Notes: generated from the sequence alone by a model not told the origin. Shown: positions 37,436 to 45,979, numbered from the stretch's first letter. The stretch: 61,103 nucleotides of DNA from Sysuimicrobium calidum (GCA_031459935.1 JAVKHN010000008.1:1-61103), one strand, 5' to 3'. Made by a program: numbers and translations.

Positions 37436-37867
37436 ATGTTGATGCCGAGAAGGGTGAAGTTCCGCAAGCAGCACCGGGGACGGCGCACTGGCATGGCGTA
37501 CAGCGGGAACACCGTGGTCTTCGGGGAGTACGGCCTGCAGTGCATGGAGCCGGGGTGGATCACCGCCCAGCAGCTGGAGGCTGCCCGCCGCACCATCACC
37601 CGCCACGTCAAGCGGGGCGGAAAGCTGTGGATCCGGATCTTTCCCGACAAACCCGTGACCCGGAAGCCCGCGGAGACCCGGATGGGCGGGGGCAAGGGCA
37701 ACCCGGAGTACTGGGTGGCCGTGGTACGTCCGGGGCGTGTCCTCTTCGAGCTCGGCGGGGTGGAGGAAGAGGTGGCCCGGGAGGCGTTGGAACTCGCGGG
37801 ATACAAGCTCCCCGTGCGGGTGCGGTTCGTCCGGCGAGAGGAGCTTGCGGGAGGGATGGTCCATTGA
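37436..37867 (+). CDS. rplP: 50S ribosomal protein L16
   Basis: A 143-residue L16 placed by the A-site tRNA. It contains MPRRVKFRKQHRGRRTGMAY, ARRTITRHVKRGGKLWIRIF and ETRMGGGKGNPEYWVAVV. The ATG of MLMPRR is taken; the second Met is an alternative. Its TGA overlaps the rpmC start. Confidence 0.97.
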   Translation: MLMPRRVKFRKQHRGRRTGMAYSGNTVVFGEYGLQCMEPGWITAQQLEAARRTITRHVKRGGKLWIRIFPDKPVTRKPAETRMGGGKGNPEYWVAVVRPGRVLFELGGVEEEVAREALELAGYKLPVRVRFVRREELAGGMVH

Positions 37868-38058
37868 AGGCGCAGCAGATGCGGGAGCTCAGCACGGAGG
37901 AGCTGCAGCGGCGGCTGGATGAGGCCCTGCAGGAGGCCTTCCGCCTGCAGATCCAGATCCGTGCGGGGAAGGCTCAGAACCCCTCGCGGCTGCGGGAGGT
38001 CCGCAGGGACATCGCCCGCCTGAAGACCGTGCTCGCGGAGCGCGGGGTCCAGGTGTAG
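37864..38058 (+). CDS. rpmC: 50S ribosomal protein L29 (TTG start)
   Basis: A 64-residue L29 at the tunnel exit. It reads MKAQQMRELSTEELQRRLDE and ends in a helical AGKAQNPSRLREVRRDIARL. The start is the TTG at 37864 that overlaps the rplP TGA; the resulting MKAxxxREL N-terminus matches the family, whereas the next ATG (37879) would remove it. Confidence 0.93.
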   Translation: MKAQQMRELSTEELQRRLDEALQEAFRLQIQIRAGKAQNPSRLREVRRDIARLKTVLAERGVQV

Positions 38059-38073
38059 GTGGGAGGGGCAACG

Positions 38074-38406
38074 GTGCGCGCGGCACTCCAGCGGGGCAAG
38101 CGGAAGGTGCTGGTCGGGGAAGTGGTGAGCGACAGGATGGACAAGACGGTGGTGGTGCGGGTGGAGACGGTGACCCGCCACCCCCTCTACCAGAAGCCCG
38201 TGCGCCGGCACAAGAAGGTGAAGGCGCATGACGAGCACAACGCCTGCCGGGTGGGAGACCTGGTGCGCATCATGGAGACCCGTCCCCTCTCCCGGGAGAA
38301 GCGGTGGCGGGTGGTGGAGATCCTGCAGCGGGCCCACCCCGCCGCGGTGGAAACCGAAGAGGAGGTAGGCGAAAGCCCCGAAGGCGTGGAGATCGGGGAG
38401 GGATAG
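38074..38406 (+). CDS. rpsQ: 30S ribosomal protein S17
   Basis: A 110-residue S17 with the OB fold: KRKVLVGEVVSDRMDKTVVV, HPLYQKPVRRHKKVKAHDE and GDLVRIMETRPLSREKRWRV. An acidic tail of about 25 residues is longer than usual. I chose the GTG at 38074 because GGGAGGGG lies just upstream; a GTG at 38059 would add five residues. Confidence 0.93.
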   Translation: MRAALQRGKRKVLVGEVVSDRMDKTVVVRVETVTRHPLYQKPVRRHKKVKAHDEHNACRVGDLVRIMETRPLSREKRWRVVEILQRAHPAAVETEEEVGESPEGVEIGEG

Positions 38407-38409
38407 ACC

Positions 38410-38778
38410 ATGCTGCAGAACCTGTCTCGGGTGAAGGTGGCGGACAACACGGGGGTTCGGGAGATCGGCATCATCCGGGTCCTGGGCGGGAGCAACCGCC
38501 GGTACGCCCGGGTGGGGGACATCGTGGTGGCCTCCGTGAAGGAGGCGGTGCCCAACAGCCCCATCAAGAAAGGAGAGGTGGTGCGGGCCGTCATCGTGCG
38601 CACCCGCAAGGAGATCCGGCGTCCCGACGGGTCGTACATCCGCTTCGACGACAACGCGGCGGTGCTCGTCAACGAGCAGCTCAATCCCCGAGGCACCCGC
38701 ATCTTCGGACCCGTGGCCCGGGAGCTGCGCGATAAGCAGTTCATGAAGATCATCTCCCTGGCGCCGGAGGTGCTCTGA
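38410..38778 (+). CDS. rplN: 50S ribosomal protein L14
   Basis: A 122-residue L14 at the subunit interface. It shows VADNTGVREIGIIRVLGGSN, VKEAVPNSPIKKGEVVRAVI and GPVARELRDKQFMKIISLAP. One base separates its stop from the rplX ATG. Confidence 0.98.
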   Translation: MLQNLSRVKVADNTGVREIGIIRVLGGSNRRYARVGDIVVASVKEAVPNSPIKKGEVVRAVIVRTRKEIRRPDGSYIRFDDNAAVLVNEQLNPRGTRIFGPVARELRDKQFMKIISLAPEVL

Positions 38779-38779
38779 G

Positions 38780-39127
38780 ATGCCCGTCATCGGAGCCAAC
38801 CGCGTCAGGATGCACGTGAAGAAAGGGGATCTCGTGGTGGTCATTTCGGGGAAGTACAGGGGGAAGCGGGGCAAGGTCCTGCGGGTGCTTCCCGAGAAAG
38901 GGCGGATCATCGTGGAGGGTGTGAATCTGGTGAAACGCCACATGAAGCCCTCCCCCAAGAACCCGCAGGGCGGCATTGTGGAGAAGGAGGCCCCCATCCC
39001 TGCCTCCAAGGTGATGCTGGTGGACCCCGAGACCAAGGACCGCACCCGGGTGGGGGTACGGGTACTGCCCGACGGGCGGCGTGTCCGGTATGCGAAGAAG
39101 TCCGGGGAGCTGATCGACAAAGCGTGA
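38780..39127 (+). CDS. rplX: 50S ribosomal protein L24
   Basis: A 115-residue L24 that initiates 50S assembly. It has the KOW motif KGDLVVVISGKYRGKRGKVL, then RIIVEGVNLVKRHMKPSP and GGIVEKEAPIPASKVMLVD. Confidence 0.97.
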   Translation: MPVIGANRVRMHVKKGDLVVVISGKYRGKRGKVLRVLPEKGRIIVEGVNLVKRHMKPSPKNPQGGIVEKEAPIPASKVMLVDPETKDRTRVGVRVLPDGRRVRYAKKSGELIDKA

Positions 39128-39134
39128 GGGAGTC

Positions 39135-39701
39135 ATGGTTCCGAGGTTAAAAGAGAAGTATCTGCGGGAGGTCCGGCCGGCCCTGCAGCAGCGGTTCGGG
39201 TACCGAAACCCCATGGAGGTCCCGCGCCTGGAGAAGATCGTGCTGAACATGCGGGTCGGGGAAGGAGCACAGGACCCCCGCCAGGCGGATCGGGCGGCGG
39301 AGCAGCTGGCCATCATTGCGGGTCAGAAGCCCGTGATCACCCGGGCCCGGAAGTCCATCGCGGCCTTCAAGCTGCGCAAGGGGGCCCCCATCGGGGTCAT
39401 GGTCACCCTTCGGGGCAACCGCATGTGGGAGTTTCTGGACAGGTTCATCCACGTGGCCCTGCCCCGCATCAAGGACTTCCGGGGGATCAGCGAGCGTCAG
39501 CTGGACGGCCGGGGGAATCTGAACCTGGGCATCCGGGAGCAGCTGATCTTTCCGGAGCTGGACTACGACAGGATCGACAAGATCCGCGGCATGGACATCG
39601 CCATCGTCACCACCGCCCGTACGGACGAGGAAGCCCGGGAGCTGCTGCGGCTGCTGGGCCTCCCCTTCCGGGAGCGGGAGCCAGCCGCCGCGGCCTCTTA
39701 G
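39135..39701 (+). CDS. rplE: 50S ribosomal protein L5
   Basis: A 188-residue L5 that binds 5S rRNA and contacts P-site tRNA. It begins with LKEKYLREVRPALQQRFGY and contains VPRLEKIVLNMRVGEGAQD, GQKPVITRARKSIAAFKLR and the C-terminal YDRIDKIRGMDIAIVTTART. Confidence 0.97.
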   Translation: MVPRLKEKYLREVRPALQQRFGYRNPMEVPRLEKIVLNMRVGEGAQDPRQADRAAEQLAIIAGQKPVITRARKSIAAFKLRKGAPIGVMVTLRGNRMWEFLDRFIHVALPRIKDFRGISERQLDGRGNLNLGIREQLIFPELDYDRIDKIRGMDIAIVTTARTDEEARELLRLLGLPFREREPAAAAS

Positions 39702-39710
39702 GGAGGGAGT

Positions 39711-39896
39711 ATGGCGCGCAAGGCGTTGATCGAGAAGTGGAAGCGGCCCCCCAAGTTCCGGGTGCGGGCCTACAGCCGCTGCGAGCGGTGCGGACGGCCC
39801 CGGGCCGTGTTCCGGAAGTTCCGACTGTGCCGGATCTGCCTGCGGGAGCTCGCCTACCGGGGTGAGATCCCCGGCATGACCAAGGCCAGCTGGTAG
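39711..39896 (+). CDS. rpsZ: 30S ribosomal protein S14, zinc-binding type Z
   Basis: A 61-residue short S14. Cys24, Cys27, Cys40 and Cys43 (SRCERCGRP ... LCRICLRE) form the zinc ribbon of the C+ type. The length is the standard 61 of type Z. The ribosome thus depends on zinc here unless a C- copy exists elsewhere. Confidence 0.97.
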   Translation: MARKALIEKWKRPPKFRVRAYSRCERCGRPRAVFRKFRLCRICLRELAYRGEIPGMTKASW

Positions 39897-39905
39897 GGAA
39901 GGATC

Positions 39906-40307
39906 ATGAGCAAGGTCACGGATCCCATCGCGGACATGCTCACCCGGATCCGCAACGCGAACGCCGCAGGCCATGAGGAGGTCCAGGTTCCCGCGAGCCG
40001 GCTCAAGGCGGAGATCGCCCGGATCCTCAAGGAGGAGGGCTTCATCGCGGACTATCGGGTGGAACCGGACGGCAAGCAGGGAATCCTGTATATCCGACTT
40101 CGGTACGGCCCCAAGAAGCAGCGGATTCTCCTGGGACTCAGGCGGGTCAGCAAGCCCGGCCGCCGCATCTACGTGCGCCGGGACCGGCTCCCCCGGGTGC
40201 AAGGGGGGCTCGGGATCGCCATCCTCTCCACCTCCCGGGGAGTGATGACGGACAAGCAGGCGAGGGCGGCCGGGGTGGGGGGCGAGGTGATCTGCTTTGT
40301 GTGGTGA
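39906..40307 (+). CDS. rpsH: 30S ribosomal protein S8
   Basis: A 133-residue S8, a central-domain assembly protein that represses the spc operon in E. coli. It shows DPIADMLTRIRNANAAGHEE, RVSKPGRRIYVRRDRLPRV and GLGIAILSTSRGVMTDKQA. Confidence 0.97.
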   Translation: MSKVTDPIADMLTRIRNANAAGHEEVQVPASRLKAEIARILKEEGFIADYRVEPDGKQGILYIRLRYGPKKQRILLGLRRVSKPGRRIYVRRDRLPRVQGGLGIAILSTSRGVMTDKQARAAGVGGEVICFVW

Positions 40308-40316
40308 GGGAGAACC

Positions 40317-40868
40317 ATGAGTCGCATCGGGCGGATGCCGGTTCCCGTCCCCCCCGGCGTGGAGGTCCGGGTGGATGGATCGCGGGTACACGTGCGGGGG
40401 CCGAAAGGGGAGCTCGAGAAAACCCTCCACCCGGACATGCGCATCGTCGTGGAGGACGGAAAGCTCGTGGTCCAGCGGCCCACCGATCTCCGGCACCATC
40501 GTGCCCTCCACGGCCTCACCCGGGCCCTGTTGGCGAACATGGTGCGGGGCGTGGTGGAGGGATACACCCGGGAGCTGGAGCTGGTGGGCACCGGCTACCG
40601 TGCCGCCCTGCAGGGCGGGAAGCTGATGCTGCAGGTGGGATTCTCGCATCCCGTGATGTTCACGCCTCCTCCGGGCATCACCCTGGAGGTGCCGGTCCCC
40701 GCCCGCATCGTGGTACGGGGGATCGACAAGGAGCTGGTGGGGCAAGTGGCCGCCCAGTTGCGGGCCATCCGGCCGCCAGACCCCTACAAGGGGAAGGGGA
40801 TCCGGTATGCGGGTGAGGTCCTGAAACTGAAGCCCGGGAAAGCGGGTCGCGCGGGCGGGAGGAAGTAG
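40317..40868 (+). CDS. rplF: 50S ribosomal protein L6
   Basis: A 183-residue L6 with two repeated domains. It begins MSRIGRMPVPVPPGVEV and contains HVRGPKGELEKTLHPDM and the C-terminal IRPPDPYKGKGIRYAGEV, which contacts the sarcin-ricin loop region. Confidence 0.97.
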   Translation: MSRIGRMPVPVPPGVEVRVDGSRVHVRGPKGELEKTLHPDMRIVVEDGKLVVQRPTDLRHHRALHGLTRALLANMVRGVVEGYTRELELVGTGYRAALQGGKLMLQVGFSHPVMFTPPPGITLEVPVPARIVVRGIDKELVGQVAAQLRAIRPPDPYKGKGIRYAGEVLKLKPGKAGRAGGRK

Positions 40869-41246
40869 GTGAGGGTCATGATCCTGAAGGAGGACCGGAA
40901 CCAACGGCGGAAGATCCGGCACGCCCGCATCCGGAAAAAGGTGTTCGGAACCGCCGAGCGCCCCCGTCTCAGCGTGTTCCGTAGCCTCAAGCACATCTAT
41001 GCCCAGCTGATCGACGACGAACGGGGTCACACCCTCACCGCGGCCAGCACCCTCGATCTGGAGATCCGGGACCAGCTCAAAGGGCTCACGAAAATCGAGC
41101 AGAGCCGGCTGGTGGGACAGCTCCTGGCCCGGCGCGCAAAGGCGAAAGGGATCGAGCGGGTGGTCTTCGACCGAGGGGGCTACAAATACCACGGCCGGGT
41201 GCGGGCCCTGGCGGAGGGGGCCCGCGGTGAGGGCCTGGAGTTCTAG
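40869..41246 (+). CDS. rplR: 50S ribosomal protein L18
   Basis: A 125-residue L18 that carries 5S rRNA into the 50S subunit. It contains RIRKKVFGTAERPRLSVFRS, KHIYAQLIDDERGHTL and FDRGGYKYHGRVRALAEGAR. The GTG at 40869 is chosen because GGGAGG lies at a good distance; the ATG at 40878 would give a protein three residues shorter. Confidence 0.95.
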   Translation: MRVMILKEDRNQRRKIRHARIRKKVFGTAERPRLSVFRSLKHIYAQLIDDERGHTLTAASTLDLEIRDQLKGLTKIEQSRLVGQLLARRAKAKGIERVVFDRGGYKYHGRVRALAEGARGEGLEF

Positions 41247-41256
41247 GAGGCGCAGC

Positions 41257-41781
41257 ATGGCGGAGCCCGTAAGCCCCAACGAGGTCACCCTGAGCTTCGA
41301 GAAGACCGTGTCCATCACCCGGGTGGCGAAGGTCACGCAGGGGGCCAAGCGGTTCAACTTCCGCGTGATGGTGGTGGTGGGAAACCAGGACGGCGTGGTG
41401 GGCGTGGGGATGGGGAAGGCCGCGGAGGTCCCCGATGCCATCCGCAAAGCCGTGGAGGATGCCAAGAAGAACCTCGTGCGGATTCCCCGGCGGGGTACCA
41501 CCATCCCGCATGAGGTCATCGCGAAGTTCGGGGCATCCCGGGTTCTGCTCAAGCCCGCCAGCGAGGGGACCGGGGTCATCGCCGCCGGCGCGGTCCGGGC
41601 CGTGATGGACGCGGCGGGGATCCGGGACGTGCTCACCAAGGCCCTGGGCAGCACGAATCCCATCAACCTCACCCGGGCGGCCTTCAAGGGCCTGCGGATG
41701 CTCCGTACCCCGGAGGAGGTGGCCGCGGCCCGTGGCAAGCAGGTGGAGGAATTGCTGGGGCGGGCCGCGGTGGGAGGATAG
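41257..41781 (+). CDS. rpsE: 30S ribosomal protein S5
   Basis: A 174-residue S5 involved in decoding accuracy. It shows EKTVSITRVAKVTQGAKRFN, VGVGMGKAAEVPDAIRKAVE and GAVRAVMDAAGIRDVLTKAL. The ATG at 41257 follows AGGAGGCGCAGC. Confidence 0.97.
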   Translation: MAEPVSPNEVTLSFEKTVSITRVAKVTQGAKRFNFRVMVVVGNQDGVVGVGMGKAAEVPDAIRKAVEDAKKNLVRIPRRGTTIPHEVIAKFGASRVLLKPASEGTGVIAAGAVRAVMDAAGIRDVLTKALGSTNPINLTRAAFKGLRMLRTPEEVAAARGKQVEELLGRAAVGG

Positions 41782-41784
41782 GAG

Positions 41785-41997
41785 ATGAAGGGACGGGTGC
41801 GCATCGTCCTCAAGCGATCCCTCATCGGCACCACGGAGGACCAGCGGGCCGCGGTCCGGACCCTGGGATTGCGCCGGGTGGGACAGTCCGTGGTGCGGAC
41901 GTGGTCCCCTGGAGTTGCGGGATTGATCCGGAAGATCCACCACCTGGTGGCGGTGGAGCCCGTGGAGGAGGGAGAGGATGCCGCTACGGCTGGATAA
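41785..41997 (+). CDS. rpmD: 50S ribosomal protein L30
   Basis: A 70-residue L30 with VRIVLKRSLIGTTEDQRAAV and TLGLRRVGQSVVRTWSPGVA, then LIRKIHHLVAVEPVEE. Its last 20 bases overlap the start of rplO, a longer overlap than others in the operon. Confidence 0.94.
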   Translation: MKGRVRIVLKRSLIGTTEDQRAAVRTLGLRRVGQSVVRTWSPGVAGLIRKIHHLVAVEPVEEGEDAATAG

Positions 41998-42451
41998 CTT
42001 GAGTCCCCCACCCGGCGCCAAGCGCCGGCGCAAACGGGTCGGGAGAGGGATCGGCAGCGGACATGGCACGTACGCCGGCCGGGGGATCAAGGGACAGAAG
42101 GCCCGTAGCGGAAAAGGGCCCCGGCCGGGATTCGAGGGCGGACAGACGCCCCTCTCCAAGCGGCTGCCGTTCCAGCGGGGCGTGCGAGCGTACGGAGCCT
42201 CCCACACGGGAGGGCTGCCCCGGCCACCGTACGTGGAGGTAACCCTGAAGCAGCTCGAGCGGTTTGAGCCGGGCAGTGAGGTGACTCCGGAGCGGCTGCG
42301 GGAGGTCGGGGTGGTCTCCCGGAAGGGCCGCATCAAGGTCCTGGGGACCGGAACCCTCACGCGTCCCCTCATTGTCCGGGCGCACGCGTTTACCGCCTCC
42401 GCCCGGGCGGCCATCGAGGCCGTCGGGGGACGCGCGGAGGTGATTTCGTGA
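41978..42451 (+). CDS. rplO: 50S ribosomal protein L15
   Basis: A 157-residue L15. It starts with the typical LDNLSPPPGAKRRRKRVGRG and GSGHGTYAGRGIKGQKARSG, then PGFEGGQTPLSKRLPFQRG and the C-terminal globular part. The start lies inside the end of rpmD, and its end overlaps secY by four bases. Confidence 0.97.
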   Translation: MPLRLDNLSPPPGAKRRRKRVGRGIGSGHGTYAGRGIKGQKARSGKGPRPGFEGGQTPLSKRLPFQRGVRAYGASHTGGLPRPPYVEVTLKQLERFEPGSEVTPERLREVGVVSRKGRIKVLGTGTLTRPLIVRAHAFTASARAAIEAVGGRAEVIS

Positions 42452-43731
42452 TCAGCGGGCTCGCCAACCCCCTCCGGATTCCGGACCTCCGGCGCCGGCT
42501 TCTGTTCACCGCCCTCATGCTGGCCCTGTTCCGCGTGGGGGCCCACATCCCGGTGCCAGGTGTGAACGTGGAGGCCGTACGGCAGCAGTTCCAGCAGGCG
42601 GCCCAGGGAACGGCGTTCGGGTTCTTGAACCTGCTGGTGGGCGGAGCGCTCGAGAACTTCAGCATCTTCGCCCTGGGGGTGATCCCCTACATCACCGCCT
42701 CCATCATCATGAGCCTGCTGCAGGTGGCCTTCCCCCGGCTCAAGGAGATGGCGCGGGAGGAAGGGGAGGCGGGCCGTCGCCGCATCGGGTGGTACACCCT
42801 CTACCTCACCATCCCCCTCGCGGCCCTGCAGGCATGGGGGCAGACAGGGCTCATCCAGGCCTTCAGCCAGGGCCGGGCCATCACGGACTTCAGCCCCCTC
42901 AACTGGGCCCTCATCCTCTCCACCCTGGTGGGGGGCACCATGGTCCTCACCTGGATGGGAGAGGTGATGACGGAGCACGGGGTCGGCAACGGCGTGTCGC
43001 TCCTGATCTTCGGCGGGATCGTGGCTCGTATCCCCCGGCAGATCGCGACCACCCTGGCCACCATCCAGGTGGGCTCCGCTTCGTTTCTCCTGTTCCTCCT
43101 GGACGTGGTGCTGGTGCTCGCGAGCATCGTGGCCGTGATCTTCATCACCCAGGCCACCCGCCGCATCCCGGTCCAGTACGCCCGGCGGGTGGTGGGCCGC
43201 CGGGTGCTGGGCGGGCAGACCACCCACCTGCCCATGAAGATCGTGCAGGCAGGCGTGATCCCCATCATCTTCGCCATCTCCGTCCTGCAGTTCCCCAGCA
43301 CCGTGGCGAGCTTCGTGCCTTGGCAGCCCCTGGTGGACTGGGGAATGCGTCTGCAGCCCGGGCAGTACTGGCTGGGTACCGTGCTCTACGCGGTGCTCAT
43401 CATCGTCTTCACGTACTTCTACACCGCGGTGCAGTTTGACCCCGACGACATCGCGGACAACATCAAGAAGTACGGGGGGTTCATCCCCGGCATCCGGCCG
43501 GGCCGTCCCACCAGCGAGTTCCTCATGCGGGTCACGGAGCGCCTCACCTTCGTGGGCGCTCTGTTTCTGAGCGCCATCGCGGTCCTGCCGCTCCTCTTCC
43601 GGGCCGCCAGCAGCCTCACCCTCTACCTGGCGGGTACCTCCGTGCTCATCGTGGTGGGGGTGGCCCTGGAGACCATGCGGCAGCTGGAGGCCTACGTCCT
43701 CATGCGGCACTACGAAGGCTTTCTGCGATGA
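42448..43731 (+). CDS. secY: Preprotein translocase subunit SecY
   Basis: A 427-residue channel of the Sec translocon with ten membrane helices. It shows RRRLLFTALMLALFRVGAHI, the plug and helix 2 region (FSIFALGVIPYITASIIM), GGTMVLTWMGEVMTEHGVGN, and the cytoplasmic loop KKYGGFIPGIRPGRPTSEFL before the last helices. The GTG start overlaps rplO, and the stop overlaps adk. Confidence 0.97.
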   Translation: MISGLANPLRIPDLRRRLLFTALMLALFRVGAHIPVPGVNVEAVRQQFQQAAQGTAFGFLNLLVGGALENFSIFALGVIPYITASIIMSLLQVAFPRLKEMAREEGEAGRRRIGWYTLYLTIPLAALQAWGQTGLIQAFSQGRAITDFSPLNWALILSTLVGGTMVLTWMGEVMTEHGVGNGVSLLIFGGIVARIPRQIATTLATIQVGSASFLLFLLDVVLVLASIVAVIFITQATRRIPVQYARRVVGRRVLGGQTTHLPMKIVQAGVIPIIFAISVLQFPSTVASFVPWQPLVDWGMRLQPGQYWLGTVLYAVLIIVFTYFYTAVQFDPDDIADNIKKYGGFIPGIRPGRPTSEFLMRVTERLTFVGALFLSAIAVLPLLFRAASSLTLYLAGTSVLIVVGVALETMRQLEAYVLMRHYEGFLR

Positions 43732-44390
43732 ACGTGGTGTTCCTGGGACCTCCGGGGGCGGGCAAGGGGACCCAGGCCGCCCGCCTCTCCACCTGCTACC
43801 GGATCCCCCACATCGCCACGGGCGACATGCTGCGGGAGGCCATCGCACGGGACACGGAGCTGGGTCGGCTCGCGCGGTCCTACGTGGACCGGGGGGAGCT
43901 CGTCCCGGACGAGGTCATGCTGCGTCTGATCGAGGAGCGGCTCCAGGAACCCGATGCGCGGGAGGGGTTTCTGCTGGACGGCTTCCCCCGCACCCTCCCC
44001 CAGGCGGAGGGTCTCGATGTCCTCCTGGACCGGATGCATCGGCGGCTGGACCTGGTGGTGTTCTTCCGGGTCTCGGAGGAAACCCTCCTGCGCCGCCTGA
44101 GCGGGCGGTGGATCTGTCGGGCCGGAGGCCACGTCTACCACGTGGAGCACCACCCCCCTCGGGTGCCGGGCCGGTGCGATGTGGACGGGAGCGAGCTGTA
44201 CCAGCGCCCGGACGACCGACCGGAGGCCGTGGCCCGGCGCCTGGAGGTCTACCTGCGGCAGACGGCTCCCCTGGTGGAATACTACCGGGCGCGGGGCGTG
44301 TTCCGGGAGGTGGACGGAGCCGCGGGGCTGGAGGAGGTTACCCGTCGGCTGTGCGAGATCCTGGACGAGGCAGGGATGGGACGAACGTGA
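43728..44390 (+). CDS. adk: Adenylate kinase with incomplete zinc site in the LID
   Basis: A 220-residue long-form adenylate kinase (ATP + AMP to 2 ADP). It has the P-loop GPPGAGKGTQAAR, AMP-site TGDMLREAIA and GFLLDGFPRTLPQAE, and a full LID ending GSELYQRPDDRPEAV. The LID zinc ligands of the Gram-positive type would be residues 130, 133, 150 and 153; here they are Cys130, Gly133, Cys150 and Asp153, so one Cys is lost. His135 might substitute or the site may be empty. It overlaps both secY and map by four bases. Confidence 0.95.
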   Translation: MNVVFLGPPGAGKGTQAARLSTCYRIPHIATGDMLREAIARDTELGRLARSYVDRGELVPDEVMLRLIEERLQEPDAREGFLLDGFPRTLPQAEGLDVLLDRMHRRLDLVVFFRVSEETLLRRLSGRWICRAGGHVYHVEHHPPRVPGRCDVDGSELYQRPDDRPEAVARRLEVYLRQTAPLVEYYRARGVFREVDGAAGLEEVTRRLCEILDEAGMGRT

Positions 44391-45175
44391 GTGGGGTGCG
44401 CACCCGGGGCATCTACATCAAGACGCGGGAGGAAATCGACCGGATGCGCCGGGCGGGCCGGGCTGCAGCCCGGGCCCTGCGGGTGGTGGCCGCGGCGGTG
44501 CGACCCGGGGTTTCCACCGCGTACCTGGACCGGGTGGCGGAGGAGGCCATCCGGCAGGAGGGCGGGATTCCCTCCTTCAAGGGCTACCGGGGCTTTCCTG
44601 CCAACATCTGCGTTTCCCTCAACGACCAGATCGTACACGGGATCCCCGGTAGCCGGGTCGTGCGGGAGGGGGACCTTGTAAAGATCGACCTGGGAGCGTA
44701 CGTGGACGGATTCCACGGGGACGTGGCCACCACGGTCCTCGTGGGCCGCGTTCCCCCGAGGGTGACGCGACTCGTGCGGGTGACGGAGGAGGCCCTGTAC
44801 CGGGCCATCGCCCTGGTACGCCCCGGAGCGCACCTGGGAGACATCGGCCACGCCATCCAGTCCTTCGCGGAGGCCCACGGGTTCTCCGTGGTCCGGCAGT
44901 TCGGGGGCCACGGGGTGGGCCGGGAGCTCCACGAGGACCCCCAGGTGCCGAATTTCGGCAGCCCCGGAAAGGGGCTTCTGCTGCGGCCCGGGATGACCTT
45001 CGCCATCGAGCCCATGGTGAACCTCGGAACGTGGCGGGTGGTGGTGGATGGGGATGGGTGGACGGTGCGCACCGCGGACGGCAAACCCTCCGCCCACTTC
45101 GAGCATACGGTGGCGGTGACGGAGGAGGGGTGCGAGATCCTCACCCTCCTGGACGAGGACGGACAGAACAGGTAA
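44387..45175 (+). CDS. map: Type I methionine aminopeptidase
   Basis: A 262-residue metalloprotease that removes the initiator Met. The metal ligands lie in KIDLGAYVDGFHGDVATT (two Asp), GHGVGRELHEDPQVPNF (His), FAIEPMVN (Glu) and FEHTVAVTEEG (Glu). The substrate-side SLNDQIVHGIPG holds the conserved His. The GTG at 44387 overlaps the adk TGA; the next in-frame GTG (44396) is possible. Confidence 0.95.
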   Translation: MSGVRTRGIYIKTREEIDRMRRAGRAAARALRVVAAAVRPGVSTAYLDRVAEEAIRQEGGIPSFKGYRGFPANICVSLNDQIVHGIPGSRVVREGDLVKIDLGAYVDGFHGDVATTVLVGRVPPRVTRLVRVTEEALYRAIALVRPGAHLGDIGHAIQSFAEAHGFSVVRQFGGHGVGRELHEDPQVPNFGSPGKGLLLRPGMTFAIEPMVNLGTWRVVVDGDGWTVRTADGKPSAHFEHTVAVTEEGCEILTLLDEDGQNR

Positions 45176-45199
45176 GATTGATTTTTGCGCGGAAGAGGG

Positions 45200-45421
45200 A
45201 TGTCCGCGAAGAAGGACGTCATCGAGGTTGAGGGGACCGTGGTGGAAGTCCTCCCGAACGCCATGTTTCGGGTGGAGCTGGACACGGGCCACCGGGTTCT
45301 CGCCCACATCTCCGGGAAGATGCGGATCCACTTCATCCGCATCTCGCCCGGGGATCGGGTGAAGGTGGAGCTGAGCCCCTACGATCCCACCCGGGGCCGG
45401 ATCACGTACCGGTACCGGTAA
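45200..45421 (+). CDS. infA: Translation initiation factor IF-1
   Basis: A 73-residue OB-fold protein occupying the A site during initiation. It reads KKDVIEVEGTVVEVLPNAMF, then RVLAHISGKMRIHFIRISPG and VKVELSPYDPTRGRITYRYR, all typical. The ATG at 45200 follows GAAGAGGG. Confidence 0.97.
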   Translation: MSAKKDVIEVEGTVVEVLPNAMFRVELDTGHRVLAHISGKMRIHFIRISPGDRVKVELSPYDPTRGRITYRYR

Positions 45422-45462
45422 GTGGCCTTTCCGCGGGGAGGTTCCCGAAGGGAGGGATTTGC

Positions 45463-45576
45463 ATGAAGGTTCGGAGCTCCGTGCGCCGGATGTGCGAGAA
45501 GTGCAAGATCATCCGCCGTCACGGGCGGGTCCGGGTGATCTGCGAGAATCCCAAGCACCGGCAGAAGCAGGGCTAG
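45463..45576 (+). CDS. rpmJ: 50S ribosomal protein L36 (zinc type)
   Basis: A 37-residue L36, MKVRSSVRRMCEKCKIIRRH onwards. Cys11, Cys14, Cys27 and His32 form the zinc site of the C+ form. GGGAGGG lies seven bases before the ATG. It sits between infA and rpsM in the standard order. Confidence 0.96.
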   Translation: MKVRSSVRRMCEKCKIIRRHGRVRVICENPKHRQKQG

Positions 45577-45586
45577 GGAGGGGGAG

Positions 45587-45970
45587 ATGGCACGGATCGC
45601 GGGAGTGGATCTTCCACGGGACAAGCCCGTGGAGATCGCCCTTACCCACATCTACGGCATCGGTCGGTCGCGGGCCTACGAGGTCCTGGTGCACACCGGG
45701 ATCCGTCCGGGCGTGCGGGTGCGGGACCTCACGGAGGCGGAGGTCTCCCGGATCCGGGACTTCATCGAGCGCAGCTACAGAGTGGAGGGAGACCTCCGCC
45801 GGGAGACGGCCATGAGCATCCGGCGCCTCATCGAGATCGGCTCCTACCGGGGTCTGCGCCACAAGTCAGGGCTTCCCGTGCGGGGTCAGCGCACCCGCAC
45901 CAACGCCCGCACCCGCAAGGGCCCCCGCAAGACGGTGGGGACCGGGCGGCGGGCGAAGGCCAAGAAGTAA
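45587..45970 (+). CDS. rpsM: 30S ribosomal protein S13
   Basis: A 127-residue S13 that contacts P-site tRNA and the 50S bridge. It begins MARIAGVDLPRDKPVEIALT and contains HIYGIGRSRAYEVLVHTGI and the tail SGLPVRGQRTRTNARTRKGP. Confidence 0.98.
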   Translation: MARIAGVDLPRDKPVEIALTHIYGIGRSRAYEVLVHTGIRPGVRVRDLTEAEVSRIRDFIERSYRVEGDLRRETAMSIRRLIEIGSYRGLRHKSGLPVRGQRTRTNARTRKGPRKTVGTGRRAKAKK

Positions 45971-45979
45971 GGAGGCGGT

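Noticed and set aside
36268..39120. Very long open frame (about 950 codons) on the minus strand across S10 genes
   Set aside because: A by-product of high GC opposite real ribosomal genes; composition rich in Arg, Pro, His and no domain.
39147..42011. Second long minus-strand frame opposite the spc genes
   Set aside because: Same cause: stop codons are rare in the antisense of GC-rich genes; all sense-strand genes there are certain.
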